Positions 21,710-35,062 of a stretch of DNA of 64,000 nt are shown here, one piece after another (position 1 is the stretch's first letter; every line of letters begins with the position of its first letter). The notes under the pieces are model-generated. The model was not told the origin of the DNA and did not search any database. It was given only the letters and a program-made list of their open reading frames with translations. The position numbers were made by a program, and so were the translations under genes. Location: positions 6,971,231-7,035,230 of the forward strand of contig NC_051071.1 of the NCBI RefSeq assembly GCF_004664715.2. The letters run 5' to 3'. Origin of the DNA: Peromyscus leucopus (taxonomy: Eukaryota; Chordata; Mammalia; Rodentia; Cricetidae).

Positions 21710-24700
21710 TTTTAGTTAATTTTATAAATGTAACAGGAGGAAAACCAGAAAATTATAACAAAAGAAACTTTGATGTTGTGTCACAGATGCCAGTAAGTGT
21801 GGATCTGGGTAACTTTTCTTTCCTACAGAAAGAAAAATCTTTACTGTGTCTAGTTTGCAACAGCTCTTTCCTAGATGATGTGCTTGAGGTCTCCCTCCCT
21901 ATTTGTTGGTGTACAGAATAATTATTTATTTGTGCAAATTGATTCTGTATTCTGCTTCACTGATGAATTTGTTTATAGTTTCTAGAAGTTTTCTGGTAGA
22001 AAATTTGGCCTACATTGGGATCATGTGGTAATTGGTAATTTTGTTTATCTGATGATATTTTTCTTTTCTTTTAGAAATTTAACTGTTTTATATTAATGAA
22101 ACTAGCATGTTTATTGTGCATCTTTGTACCACTTAGATTTTAGGTTATTTGGAGTTGATAACTTTGCTTGTAGCCATAAAAATAATTACATCGTATAAGC
22201 TTAAATATATCTTACAGATTTATTTTAAAAACTTTAAGATTATGAGCACTTGGGGGTAAAATGTGCATATGTCTGTGTTTATTTTCACTGATGGCTAGAG
22301 GTCTAGGTGTGGGTGATACATTAATATTGAGGTGGAGAATGTGTATTTTAACTACTAACTTGATTCTTTGATGATTTTCAAAAATATTATTCAAAAGTAA
22401 ATCTTAGACATGATTATTTATATGTTCATGTAATTTAATATATATTTTATTTATTTATTTTATTCTATCTTTAATATTTACCTGTCAAGTATCAACTTTG
22501 TAATACATGTTGGTTATTTATGCCTTTTCATATTTTAATATGTATATTGTATTAAAATGAATAGATCTAAGGAGCCAGAATTTGCTACTGTAAATCTTCT
22601 CTACTCCTCTATATTTTCATGGATTTCTGCTTTGCATTTCTGTCTTTTGTACAAATATTTTATAACTCTTTGAGTTGAATATTATGCTATACTGTGTAAC
22701 AAATGTGTTTAATTTTGTAATATTGTTGTTTCTGATGAAACTTTGGTCCATTTGTAATATACTAATACCATACTTTAAAATTTTCTAATTATGTCATGGC
22801 TTTATTCAATTTTAATTTCATCATCTGTTCATTAGGAATTTATGTTTATTCGTTTTTTAAATTTAATTTAATTTTTATAAACATTGTAAGAATTTTCAAT
22901 TTCTAATTTTATTAAAAAGCAAACCATAAAAATTAGGCTTAAACATTTATTATGTTGATGGTCATGAATACAAGTGACCAGGAGTTAGGCTATCTGGATA
23001 ATAAGTGCAATGAACATTCTACTCTGTAGAGTTAACATTGTTTTATTTCTAGCCCAACCTAGAATCAAATATCTAGCTTTCCCCTCCCATTTAGGACATT
23101 GCACTCTTCCAGAGTGGTTTGGCTTGCTGTTGCTCCAGGGTGGGTATACACAGAGGCGATATGGAGTAACACCATGCAGAATGAAACAGTGTAGAAAAGG
23201 TGGCTTTGATTTAGACCAAGTTCCAACACTGCAGTCTAAGGAAGTCAGTTTAAATTCTCCTATTTGCTCTTCAGTTTGCCCCAATGAAGGATGTGTGTTT
23301 AACTATCACCAGCTACAACCATAGAAGTGCAGGTTTCTTCCATGCTCTGAAAGAATTATAGAAAGAGAAGCCTGTTAACTGGTTTGCTATCACTTCTAGT
23401 GGGACATTATAGTGTCATAAGACTTGAAATGGCTTCTCTCCCAGATCAAGTACAAACTTACTAATAAAACTTTCTATGAAGCAACTTAAATAGGCAAATT
23501 CTCCTTTCTACTTTGATATTGAAATGTGTTATATGAAGAATTGAAACTTCCCCCTCTCTTTCTCCAAAAAAATAGTATGAGATGTAGCCTCAGAGATTGT
23601 TTCCTACTGTTGATTGTCTAAAGCACTGGGATTGAATTGTCAGTCCTTAACATCTCCCTGTGGGCAGCCATGGAATTAGGAACGTTTGCCACAGTGTGAG
23701 GCAGTATTTTCATTGTCCATTAGTTTGGGTTTTCATCTTCATCTATTGCTGTTTGGGGATATTGACTTCCCTAATTCCAGATGGCTACAGTTCTGTGAAT
23801 CCTTGATATCTAGGTGCTGTTTATCTTGTGTATGGTGAGCTGGGGAACTTAGAAAACCTACCAGTCTATGTCTCTGGGAGACAGAGAATTCATATTGGCC
23901 CAAGACCAGGATCCTATGGCTAATCTATGCAGGCTTATCAGCTGATGTATTCCCTCTGGCCTTGCCAGAGTAAGTGAGCTAAATGGAAGTGTGCTTACTG
24001 AAAATCAGGATACATATTAAATATGTCTCAGTACCCTCTGCTAATGGAACAAAGGGAGGAAAATGGTGAAATACGCTCCCCCAATTTATTACTTGATTTA
24101 AGGACTGCTTTGGATTAAGGTCATTTTACCTGGTTAGCAGGTCACGAAACGCATTCTGATTTTTCTGAAAATAAATAAAAACTTCCATGGGAAAATGTTC
24201 TCCATCACTAGAAGAATGCAAGCATGTGTCAGGGAATCACACAGAGGATGGTGCATAAATAGAACACGTTGAATCTAATTTTTCTTTAGTCTCCATACAC
24301 ATTTTAGGTATTTTCTAAACAACTGACTCTCTTTGTTCTACCTTACAGGAAAACATTTAGATTTACCCACTGTTGGGGAGGTGGGTGGAGTCACAAAACT
24401 TAAATTAAATTGGTATAATGTATTCAACTAATTTGCTTTACACCAATTTAATTCTCAAATCCAGTTAAAAATTCTAAAAGGGTGACAGTAAAATTTTTTT
24501 ATTACAAAATCAAAATGAAGAGATTTTTACCTTTTCTTATCATGACTAGCTTTACTCCAGGGCTTAGGGGAGAGCAAGATATCATTGTTTGTTCATTTTT
24601 GGAAAGCTTTCTTCCTAAGTTTTCTATTTTGTGGTTGCTCTATAGAGTGTTAAGAGTGTGCTGCTTGTCTGTAGGAAAAATAGTTACTGAAAAATAGCAA

Positions 24701-26775
24701 GACCATCAAGATTTGAAATCTGTTTTAATTGACCTCTTAATAATGAAATGCATTTTAAGACATCATTACCACAATTTACATAATTTTATAATTCCAATGA
24801 ATCTTTGAATTATAAAGAATAGAATATAAGTAAGCAGTTTTGATAAAGTGATTTATCTATGATTTTAGAATTATTTTTATTCCTCAAGAAAATGTAATAG
24901 GAAGAGCAATGTTGACACCCTCACGGAGGTCAAGACCTGTCAAATACATCTTCATTTGTTAAGTTGTTTACATGTTTATTGCAAGCTTGGCTCTCAGCAG
25001 CAAGCAGAGAATTCTTACCAAATCAAACGTTGCCTTTACACAATCTTTTTTAGCTTCCAAAACCCCCCAGAAAGCAAAAAACAAAAGGAAATTGTGTATT
25101 CATTTTAAATTTGTTATTCAGCTTGCTATGTCTAGAGATATTTTAAAGTATGGATTTTCAAATCTGTGAATTACTGAAAAACAAGGTTTCGTCAGTTCTC
25201 TTAAAAATGTAACAAACAAGAAGGAAATAGGGAACATATTGAAAGAGGAAATGGTAAAATGTTGTAAGGAGGGGGATAAAAAATGAGAGATTGACCTTTA
25301 CAGTCATTTGTCTTAGAAAAAACAATTCTGTGGATTGTCATAAGCAAATGAAAGTTATCAGATTTTATTTAATATTAAAAACCATGACATGTGTCATATG
25401 ATGTCTTATGGTGTCAGGATTCTGGGATCATATTAACTGATGGCATTTCTCTGTAACCACCACTGACATTTAACCAAGGTCCCTGTCATCATACACCTTC
25501 AGAGCTGGTGTCAATCAAAGATGCCTTATTTTCCAAGTCATCCCATTACCTTTCTGTGTGAAGCCCTGTGAGGAGAAGAGGGTGTTAGCACTGGACTGTC
25601 TGTGAAGATTCAGCATGGGAGCAAGGTTGGTTGGTGGGAGTCAGATTGGGTCGTTGGGAGCATTAGTGCTGCCCGAGTGAGTTCTAGGCCAAGGAGCTTC
25701 ACCTGCAAGGACAATGGACAGGAAAAGTTCATAGAAATCTGCACATATATCAAGAAATGATAGCATGTACAATGTTGAGAAGAATGACAAGTTGTTCCTC
25801 CAACTTTTTGAGTGGCAGTTCAGTTCTTGCATTATATGAATAAAGTGAATGTTAATTTTTTTAAAGTAACATTCTAATTGATGTTTTCCACATTTCTAAT
25901 ATTTGGAAAATATTAGGACATTAAAATTAAAATATCATTCAGATGGAAGTTGTTGCCCACTGAAGGCATCTCTGGATTCTGCTATTCACAGTGACTCCAC
26001 AGAGAGCAGCATCCTTCAATGTGACTGCTCCAATTTCCCTTCAGTAAACCTCATTTACTCAACATTAGTGGTACCTGTTATTTAGTAGCTTCTATGCTTA
26101 AATAGAAGGGTTAAAATTCTATATGCCACTATCATTTCAGCTTGTTCTCATTATTCCTAAAGATGTAGTCATGTCCCTAGTTTTACTTTTCCCAGCTTGG
26201 ACATCTCTCTGTACCAGCGTTCTCATTTTAAATTAGTGGTGTAACGTGAAGTGAGGTTAAAGGGAAGATGGCAAAGATTAGAGGTACATGCATTGCAAGG
26301 CTCAGAGACATGATAGAAATTGGCAGTAGAAGAGGAGCTGAAGCAAAAGCTACTAAAGATCAAGAGTAAAAAGTACAGCTCAGCTACTGGCCAACATCTC
26401 AGCATCTGCACAACTACACTTGAAGCACAAAACTGTAATTTTGAAAAGTATCAAAACTAAAGAAGGACAATTTTGACCTTGGTGACACATTGGCAAACTT
26501 GAAAATACTGAATCTTGGTCCCATTCCCAGTTGGACTGGGATTTAACTTTGCCTTCACATTTTAAATCTTCAATAAATTCTAATATAAGGCCAAAGGTAA
26601 GAACTACAATTTCAAGTGAGTGACAGAATTTTGAGAATATAAGCAGTAAATGGAAAGTTGAGTGGTTATATTTATTGTAATGTAAGATAAAGGCCATCTT
26701 TACGGGGTATCTCTCAGGTGCCAGGCCTAGGCCTGAGCAGTTCTATTTCCATTTAAAATAATCACAAAATACTGT
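21710..26775. other. Long stretch of unique AT-rich DNA
   Basis: About 5 kb with no SINE, L1, LTR, coding or RNA signal I can name. 22380-22900 is very AT-rich. Short open frames here show no family features. Confidence 0.55.
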
Positions 26776-26779
26776 TTAT

Positions 26780-27280
26780 TTATCATTTGCAGATTTCATC
26801 CATGTAAACAACATACTTTTATCATATCTATATCCAATCAGCCATCTCCACTCTTCCAGACCTCTCTGAACATGTTATGTTCATCCTGCCAATTTCATGT
26901 CATTTTTTTTTTTCATTTTGAAAAAATCCACTGAGTCCAGTTAGTGCTGCCAATATGTTCATGGATGTAAGACCATTCACAATAAAGCAACCTACAAGAA
27001 GTCATATCCCTGAGACAAAATTAGTCATCATCCTTCAATAATTCATTACCTGGGATGGGGCCTTTTATGGGACCTTTCCATGGCCTTCTCTTTCCTGCTG
27101 AAATTTTGACTGCCTTTATCTTGTACATGTGACAAGTGTTGTGTGTTCATGAATGTCATGCTATGTCCAGAAGACACTGATCTTCAGCAGTCCTCCCCAA
27201 CATCTGACACTTACAAACTTCCTGCCATTTTTTTTTCTGCTATGTTCCCTCAATCTTGGAGAAGGGAGATGTGATATGGA
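26780..27280 (-). mobile_element. L1 3' UTR fragment (antisense)
   Basis: Reverse-complement Lx-type L1: 'tccactgagtccagttagtgctgcc', 'catggatgtaagaccattc', 'cagaagacactgatcttcagcag' and 'gaagggagatgtgatatgga'. It is cut at about 27281 by the following LTR. Confidence 0.75.
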
Positions 27281-27281
27281 T

Positions 27282-27588
27282 GCCTATAACAAGAAATCCA
27301 TGGAGTATGTTTAAAGGGCAAAGAATTTATTGAGAGGAAAAACTCACTGTAGCGAACAGAATTGACACAGGTTCTGGAACACTGTTCCAGCCGACTGAAT
27401 TAGTCCTGCATCCAAGTCCCACAAGGGAGCTAAGAGAGCAATGCCTACATGTATCTCAGGTCTTAAGGGTCGCTGAAAGGCTTTGCCTCAGGGTCGTGTA
27501 CTTCAAGGTCATAGGCAGGTGGAGCAGTTACCTGTTGCATCTCTAGGGCAGTGCTTCAAGGTCATAGGAAGACCAGCTATCCACTACA
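27282..27588 (-). mobile_element. 3' LTR of a minus-strand ERV-like element (RMER-like)
   Basis: On the minus strand it starts TGTAGTGGATAGCTGGTC at 27588, has CTCAATAAATTC as polyadenylation signal near 27330, and ends near CTTGTTATAGGCA at about 27282. Immediately upstream on the minus strand is a purine-only tract, AAGGAGAAGA, placed like a polypurine tract. The LTR abuts antisense L1, its insertion target. The 5' LTR was not found. Confidence 0.6.
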
Positions 27589-27600
27589 TCTTCTCCTTGT
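27589..27600 (-). other. Polypurine tract candidate
   Basis: On the minus strand, purine-rich CAAGGAGAAGA directly precedes the TG of the LTR at 27588. This is the expected site for plus-strand priming of a retroelement. Confidence 0.55.
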
Positions 27601-29990
27601 TTCTAAATAAAGTTCTAACCTAATATAAAATTATATACAATAAGAACAATTATCAAGTATCATCCAGGAAATGGGAAAGGTAATAACCTAAACAAAAATA
27701 GTAATATAACCAGCAAGAAAAACATCAAACAAGAGACATTCTAAAATCCAGAGATGTCCAGAACATAGGGAAATGGTATGTTACAGAGACTATTCCAATA
27801 GGTGTCCTATCCTCAAGAATCTGAATCCAGTTCTTAATATGTTTTAGCTAAGATATGAGAAGGTTGTAACTGTAACTATTAGTCTTCAATCCCATCAAAG
27901 ACCTAAGAAGGATCATAATATTACCTGAGAAGACAGACAATGTAAGCAAGCAATTTCTGAAAATATTTGAGAATAGACAGAGAGAGTTCCAAGCCTGGAC
28001 AGTCACCTAAAGTTTCTGAACATTGTTGGGGCATCCAATTTGGCAACAGGCCTATAATATCTGACAGACCATTTTCAGAAGCAGGAATTTTGAAAGACCT
28101 TCTTACCCCATCTTGGCAAGGTTCAGTAGTCGCTTTTCCTTGTGTCCTGCTCATCTGGAAAGGACAACATTCATACTGTCAGCAGTCAATACAAGGGCAC
28201 TTCTTTGCCCAGCAGACCATTTTGTGTCAAGAAGAAGACTACTTCTGAACAGAGTGTCTCAGAAGCCCAGCATTCTTTTGGGATCAGACCAGTGCTGCCA
28301 GGAGCAATTGTGTCTCGTATCAACAGAATTTGAAGTTCTCAAACATTTAAATGCCATATTCTCTAGATCTATGAAGTGTTTAAAGATTACCTATCTATCT
28401 GACATATGTTTCTGTAATTCTGGGAAACCTACTTAGCGTAACTATAGAAATGACAAGCATGGGTGACTATAAATCTTTAAGTCTTATCTACCTAAATAAC
28501 CTAAGGACTAAGGATTCTATAACAAGGTAAACAGTTTGCAATCAGATGTACAGTATCAGGACAATGAACTGAAAATTGTGACAACACAAAATATCTTAAA
28601 CAGAAGAAATAAATGCATAGTACAATATGAGATATGACAACAGCATCCTTAATATACATCAATATACAAAATATCCCTAACAGAGGTAGAACATCCATAT
28701 AATATGATAAATCTAACTTTACATTTATATCAATATACAAAATATTTCAAACAAGAGTAGGAATATATATATATATATACAATATAACAAATATAGTTTT
28801 GTATTTATATCAATATACAAGTTATCTTAAATATGAATATAAAAGTAGTTTACATTTGTATCGATGTACAAGAATCCACATCAGTGCAAATTATCTAAGA
28901 CTGATATTTTACTAAATCAGTTTACTAATAGATACAGTATTCTACCTTAATATATTATAAAACCTATACCTCTCCATTCCCCTTTTTCTTTTCCAAAGGA
29001 GAATACTGAGTCTTAATTTTATTGTTCCACCCCTAACCCTATAATCATTTATCAAAACCCTGAGAATAAAAAACAGCTATATTAGAAAATTTCATTGCTC
29101 TTAAAAATTCATACCTGTTCATATTACCAAGTGGGCCTAAGCTCATACAGATCTGAAAATCCTAGGTAAATGGTAGTTAGTTTACTTGTTCACAGCTTGT
29201 TCATTTTACAAGACATTTGCTGTAATAACAGTGGTAAAAACCTATCATTAAAGAAACTGTCAATAATAAATCAATCACAGAGGAAAAGAAGCAGGAACAA
29301 CCACATGACCAGTGTAGACTCGAGCTGGAGTAAACTCAATGACTCTCAGTTAATATTTAGTAGGTAGTAGACAAAGACTATCAATAACTCTACTTCCATT
29401 TGCTTGTAACCATGGGGTCCCAATCATATATCAACAATTATCTGTTTAAATGAAGTCTTACTCTTTTGAAAATCACAGCACAGGAAATTTTTAAGAGATA
29501 AATGTAAGATTTAGTATGCAAATTTAATAGGTTTTTGTTTGCTGCAAGATAACATTTCTATAAGTGAAGTAATAATTTTCTCAATGAATTCCCTGGACTA
29601 ATACAAATACAAATAACAACAGCAAAAGGTATTTGCCCCAAATACTTAGTGATAGAATAGTTATAAAGAATAGTTCTTGAGGAGCATGTTCACTAATTCT
29701 CTGTTTTTACTTTCCAAGCCTGTGTAACAAGGGCTTCAATGTGTTCATAGCCTGAAGCTGGGGCTCATAGAGGCCTTTTATTTGTATTTTCCATTTCATC
29801 TACTCAGACCCCACTCCATTTCAGGTATTACTAGCTCCTTTTATGGAGTAAAAAGTCCAGGGATTTTTTTTTTTCCTACTTAAAGGACTGCTATCGGTAA
29901 AATTTCTCTTGCTTGGCGCTACTTCATGCCAAGAAATCACACACTAAATTTCCCTTCTCAAAGTCGTAACAAATCCAGGGACAATCTTTC
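27601..29990 (-). mobile_element. Probable non-coding internal body of the ERV-like element
   Basis: Sequence upstream (minus strand) of the LTR and polypurine tract. No gag, pol or env similarity is visible in any frame; the longest open frames are about 100 codons and featureless. It holds an AT-rich repeated zone at 28650-28880. The right boundary is a guess: no matching 5' LTR or L1 resumption was seen. Confidence 0.35.
28650..28880. repeat. Degenerate tandem repeat, unit about 70-80 bp
   Basis: The motif 'atatcaatatacaa' recurs near 28655 (as 'acatcaatatacaa'), 28727 and 28807, with a weaker copy near 28859 ('gtatcgatgtacaa'). Spacing is about 71, 80 and 51 bp. Units also share 'ttacatttatat'-like leads. 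Confidence 0.6.
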
Positions 29991-30165
29991 TGCCTTGGTC
30001 CAAGTGCCTTTGTGAAGGAAAAGAAAATCAATCACATCTATTCTGGATTTCAACATGAGCCAGTCTTCCTTTGTGTGATTTCAGGCTTGAAAAGAAAAGC
30101 ATCCACCCTCTCTCCACAAGTTTACTAATACTGGAAATTCCTTTCTTAAAGGTGTAACTTTAACA

Positions 30166-30357
30166 ATGGGCAAAGCTGTTTGTTGTGCAAGCTCAGTGAC
30201 CCCAGTTCCATGCCTGGAACTCATATTAAGGTGGGCTGACAGAAGTGATGCCCTCAGTTGTTTTGGGACTTCCACAACCATACCACGGCATGAAAATGCC
30301 CCTCTCACAACATCATGTGCATGTATACATGTGCACACAAGCATGTGCTCACACATG
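30166..30357 (+). mobile_element. tRNA-derived SINE (B4/RSINE-like, sense)
   Basis: 'gcaaagctgtttgttgtgcaag', 'gaccccagttccatgcctgg' and 'ggaactcatattaaggtgg', followed by a CA-rich tail. This resembles a diverged tRNA-type promoter region of rodent B4/RSINE elements. Confidence 0.6.
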
Positions 30358-30386
30358 CATACACACACACACACACACACACACAC
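30358..30386. repeat. (CA)n microsatellite
   Basis: CA run at the tail of the SINE at 30166. Confidence 0.95.
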
Positions 30387-30401
30387 TACTAATAAATAAA
30401 A

Positions 30402-33082
30402 TTTTAAAGAAATAACAATTTCCTCTATGTGTTAATCATAAATTTAGTTATCTAAAGCTATCAAATGGAGCTTGAGAACAGATTTTTATAGGGTGTGAGG
30501 GGACGCTGGGCACATATCAGTAACTTGCATGAAAATACAGACATGAGCAGAAAATAGAGTTCTGTATTCAAACATCCCTTCCTTCCATCTGAATTTCAAC
30601 TAAACTATTTTTTTTTAGGTGTTAAAGGCATTTCAACTACAAAAGTATGATACAAATTGTCTTTGGCTATAGCTAGGCCATATAAGCGTTTTCTTCTTTG
30701 CTAGCCATCTTTCTACATACATACATTATTCAGATCTAGTAAGAATATATGGATTTTAGATTTGTCATTATTCATATAGCCTGTGTGTGTTCCCCTTTTA
30801 ATGAGGTAAAACAATATGTTAACTCAGCATCATCTTGGCAATAGAATTTACAGACATTTAAGAACACAACAACAATAGTTTGTATTACTTTGATCCATTA
30901 CCTTTCAGGAAGTTCAGAGCAGGGACATTTATTCAGCACTTCAAACTTTGTGCCTCCACCTAGTGGTAACTGACCAAAACAACATGTTCTTAAGCCATCT
31001 CATTTTGCAGGCACAGAAAAAAGATAAATTGAAAATAGTTCTTGGTCGACAGGCATCTGCTATGAATTCAGAAATATCGTGACATAAATGGAAAACATAC
31101 AGTAAAGATAGACATTCAGTACCAAGAGAGAGCCAAGGGCTCTAACTCATGAATATTAGAATAGAAATAGCATGGGGAAAGCCAGAGTTTATACTAGTGT
31201 TTGGGTTTGGGAAATCACATAAGATGAAAGGGTAGATGGTTTCTATTAAACAGGAAGAACAGCACCAGGGATTTCTCTCGACTCTTTTTTTTCTTGAGAA
31301 TATGAAGACATTGCCCAGTGGTCAGCTTTTCCGAGACTTTCCAGTGCCGATATCCAGTGGAAAAGAATCTCTGAGGAAGGTCATTTTAAAATATGAAGGA
31401 ACCCATTGTTTTCTATAAGTTTCTCATCTAAAGTCTTCAGTGGAAAGTTTAAGAAGATTACATCTTAAGTCCACTCTTATTAAGGGACACCTGTCTCCAG
31501 TCTCTGGGACTTCGAAGGATGTTGCGAGCTGGACCAGTCCAAGGCTCTGTCAGAGGCCCTGCTGAAAGAACGAAAGACCTGGTTCTGTGAACTAGCTCAG
31601 GAACAATCTTGGCAAGGCCAGTCTGAGGCTGGGACCAGAGCCTTGAAGGAGTTGAGATTTCTGTTCTTTGGAACTGGCTTTCCCTGTGAAGACACTGGAG
31701 CTATCATTCCCAAGGCGACTTTGTGAGTTTGGTCTGTGATACCATGGAGATGCTCTCTGTTCTCCGTGTGCAACACTGCTTAGTTAACTTTCTGATGTCT
31801 TTGTCCTTTTCTTCTCCTGCAAATGCTATGCAAGGTGCTGGACTTCTTACAAGTTTTATTGGCACAGCCATAGCTTGTGCAAGAACCCCCATCCCCAAAC
31901 CTTCCTGTCTCCTCGTCTTCTGATCTCCTGGTCCTCTCTCTCAAGACCTGTCACTGAAGAATAACCTGCTGGTCCAGATGACAAGGAGAAACATAGGAGG
32001 TAATCATGTAACTGAAACTTCCCCTGAGCCTGTTTTCAAAAGACAGTGATGGCCAAGTCCCCAAGAGCAGCAATCTGCAGTTGTGTTCTTAATATAAGAA
32101 AGGCAATCCTGCTGCATTTTATCTTCTTTTTACTGTAATGCAAGAAAGAACTTCAGATACCATGATTATTTGATTAATGCCATACATGGTAAAACTTGGT
32201 AAATCTAATGAAGCTGACAGAGCATAACATAGGCAGATTCACATGATTTATATAAACTTCATTATGTTTAGTCCAACTCTCATCACTGTGAAAATCTAAT
32301 GATTGTCCTACATATGCTGCCCCTTCGGCTTAGCCTGTACTTTGGAAGACAATTACTTGCAAAATTCACTCCTCAAGGAACTTACCTCAAATTCTGTCGA
32401 TAGTTCGGCAATATTTTATTTTTAAATTTATCTTTAAATTTATGGTTTGAGAAGTAAGTACTCTGATTCTCAGCCTGGCCTTGCTTAGCCACTCATAATA
32501 TTACAGTTTCACACATAGCATCCTAATCCTTCTCTTAAATATTACACTCTCTGATCTAGAAAAGCTGGCCTTTTACAGAGGTTAGGCCTGAGAGGGAAGT
32601 CAAGTTACACCTGCTGTCCACTCAGGTATGTGTTGGGCTGACTTTCCCTTGTCTGGTCTGTAGTCCTGAAGTTACTGGGCACAGCTCTTAGAGCTCTTTC
32701 TGAAGTGCTGCCGCTCCTCTGCTCCTCCCTGCTGGACACCATTCTCTCTTCTGGTGCCCTGGATCTGCTTCTGTAGCCCTTAGCTTCTTTACTGCTATTC
32801 TTCTTTGGGTGCCCCAACGGTCCCTAATCCTAAGAAACACCTTGCTGTCCCACTTTGTCTTTAATGCCATCTTGCAGGAGTGAATAAAAGGTGCATTGTT
32901 TGTCTCCTGATATTTGGAAGAGTCAGGGCATGCAATAACTCTTCCTGTGTTTATACACATAATTCACAGGGCTTGCACATGAGTCTGGTGGATATAGAAG
33001 ATATATTGGCAAAGCAAAGACATCAAAGCTAAGTAATTAGCCTCATTCATACAGAGGACAGAGATAACTGACAGACTATGTT
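30402..33082. other. Unannotated unique DNA
   Basis: No recognised repeat, gene or RNA. 31480-31930 is less AT-rich than its surroundings but shows no splice-bounded open frame or family signature I can name. Confidence 0.5.
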
Positions 33083-33170
33083 TAAGGGCTGGGAATGCTG
33101 CCCAGTGGCAGAGAGCTTGCCTAGCATGTGAGAGACTCTGTGCTCAATCCCAGTACACCACCTCCCCACA
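33083..33170 (+). mobile_element. ID SINE (sense)
   Basis: 'gggctgggaatgctgcccagtgg', 'agagcttgcctagcatgtgag' and 'gtgctcaatcccagtac' follow the tRNA-Ala/BC1-like ID core. Confidence 0.85.
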
Positions 33171-34222
33171 CAGAAGGAATTATATTTAAGACTGTATTTA
33201 TAATTTCAAAGGTGTGACTTTATATGTGATAACAGACAGGCACTTGGCTTCTGTCTGTTAGCATTCAATTATTGTCTCATATCATTTGTTAACTGTTCTA
33301 CTTATATATATTTGACTTTTCTCCTAAGACTCTGAGCATCTGAGGGTCAAGTCAAACATTGTCAGGGCACTCTGTCTCCCAAGACACATAGAATAATTTT
33401 GAGAAAAAAGTAAGTTATTGGAATAAATTATTGAATACTCTAAACTTAGTCATTCAGGAAATAATATGCTATATCAAAGACAAAGACTAGCATCAGAAGA
33501 AGATGCAGGTTCCCAAAATATTGCTTACTGTATGGAAGAGCCTGGGCACATTGTTTAAGACAAGCCGTTATGTCTTCATCTCTAAAATAGATATAGTAAA
33601 TAATTTAAATAGTAGGCCTATTATGCAACTAAATCACATAATGTAGGAAAAGTGCTGAGAACACAAGATGCCAGTTCTACACGCAGCAGCAACTTCTAAT
33701 CAAATTTCAGGAACCTCATGGCTAGTACTCTGTTCCATTTTCTTGAGTTGATGACAATAAAGAACATGGACAAGTAGTCATTTTGGGGCTGGTATACCTG
33801 CATTACAACCAGCTGTTCCTTTTGGCTTCAGAAGAATTTTGACGATATATTCAGTTCATTTAGATGTACTAAGAACATACTCTGTAAGAGTCATGTGGAC
33901 AACGACAAGCTCAAGTGTGTTCATTTTTGGGAGTGAAGACTTGGTACTTAGGTCACTGAGTTGGTTTCACAGCTTCTCCACAAGCCACCGTAAGCAGTAC
34001 CCAGGCATCTAAGTCATCTGCAGCCCTGAACATGAGCTTTCATTATTGGAAAAGCTCACTTATTCTCACAGTTCAGTAAACCAGTCTGCACTTTTCTTCT
34101 GCCTAAGAACTGGCATTTGTTACCTTTTTTGTGAGCAGCTGTATAAAATGCTTTTGCCTGTTAATGGGGCCAACAGGAATCTATTGCACCAATCCATTCT
34201 AACTCTCAAAACTTCACACCAC
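33171..34222. other. Unannotated unique DNA
   Basis: No recognised repeat, gene or RNA. Confidence 0.5.
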
Positions 34223-34642
34223 TGTGCTGGCTAGTTTTATGTTAACTTGACACAAACTATAGTCATCAGGGAGAAGTGAGCTTCAACTAAGAAAATGCCT
34301 CCATAAGATCAGACTGTAGGCAAGCCTATAGGGCATTTTTAAAATTAGTGATTGATGGAAGCGGGCCCAGCTATTGTGGGTGGGGCCATCCTTGAGTTAG
34401 TGGTCCTGGATTCTATAAGAAAGCAGACTGAACAAGTCATGAGGAGCAAGCCAGTAACCAGCACCCTGCCATGGCCTCTACATCAGCTCCTGCCTCCAGG
34501 TTCCTGCCCCGTTCGAATTCTATGCTGACGTTCTTTAATGATGGGCTATGATTTAGGACTATAAGCTAAATAAACCTTTTCCTCCCCAAGTTGCTTTTGG
34601 CCCTGGTGTTTCACTATAGCAATAGAAACTCTTACTAAGATA
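34223..34642 (+). mobile_element. MT-type MaLR LTR (sense, MTD-like)
   Basis: Starts TGTGCTGGCTAGTTTTATG and carries 'gaaaatgcctccataagatc', 'ggttcctgcc', 'taaataaaccttttcctcccc' (polyadenylation region) and an end 'agcaatagaaactcttactaag'. I recognise this as the rodent MT LTR layout. Confidence 0.88.
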
Positions 34643-35062
34643 TCACTTATCACGGCAGAGCCTTAAAGCAAAAACAGCCACAGCCACAGCAGCAAAAATA
34701 GCTAAATAAATATGAAATCACTAATAAAATTTCCTAAGCTGCTTCTGTCATTTTATTAGTAATGTTATTTGACAGTTATCGTCAGAATATCGCTTGTATC
34801 TCCTGTTTGTCTCTCAACGATAAATACTTGCCTGAAAACCCTAGGCAGCAAGGCTTTTTGTGGAACCCTCCCCCAGAGCTGCATAATGTTTGATACAGGC
34901 CACAGATGGGGCCACCTGCTAGTTGAAGAAATCTATGTAAGGAATTGACTGCATTTCAACACTTATCTTTCAGCTCCAGCTATAGATGTTGGGGTTTTGT
35001 TTGTTTGTTTGTTTTATTTTACTCTTGATTATTTGTATAAAATAAAAGGCTTGGTTGGGTAT

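Noticed and set aside
22985..23324. About 100-codon open frames on both strands in unique DNA
   Set aside because: No domain, signal peptide, codon pattern or splice context. Both strands being open is common by chance in this length range.
27967..28436. Overlapping 93- and 107-codon frames in the ERV-like body
   Set aside because: No resemblance to retroviral proteins, and mutually overlapping frames argue for chance.
28650..28880. Repeated units considered as a CRISPR-like array
   Set aside because: Eukaryotic, degenerate units with unequal spacing and no unique equal-length spacers.
31480..31930. Less AT-rich block that could be an exon or processed pseudogene
   Set aside because: No long frame, splice-flanked exon or poly-A/TSD structure was recognised, so it was left as unannotated unique DNA.
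33083..33170. tRNA gene
   Set aside because: The tRNA-like core belongs to an ID SINE with a diverged body; no intact cloverleaf was supported.
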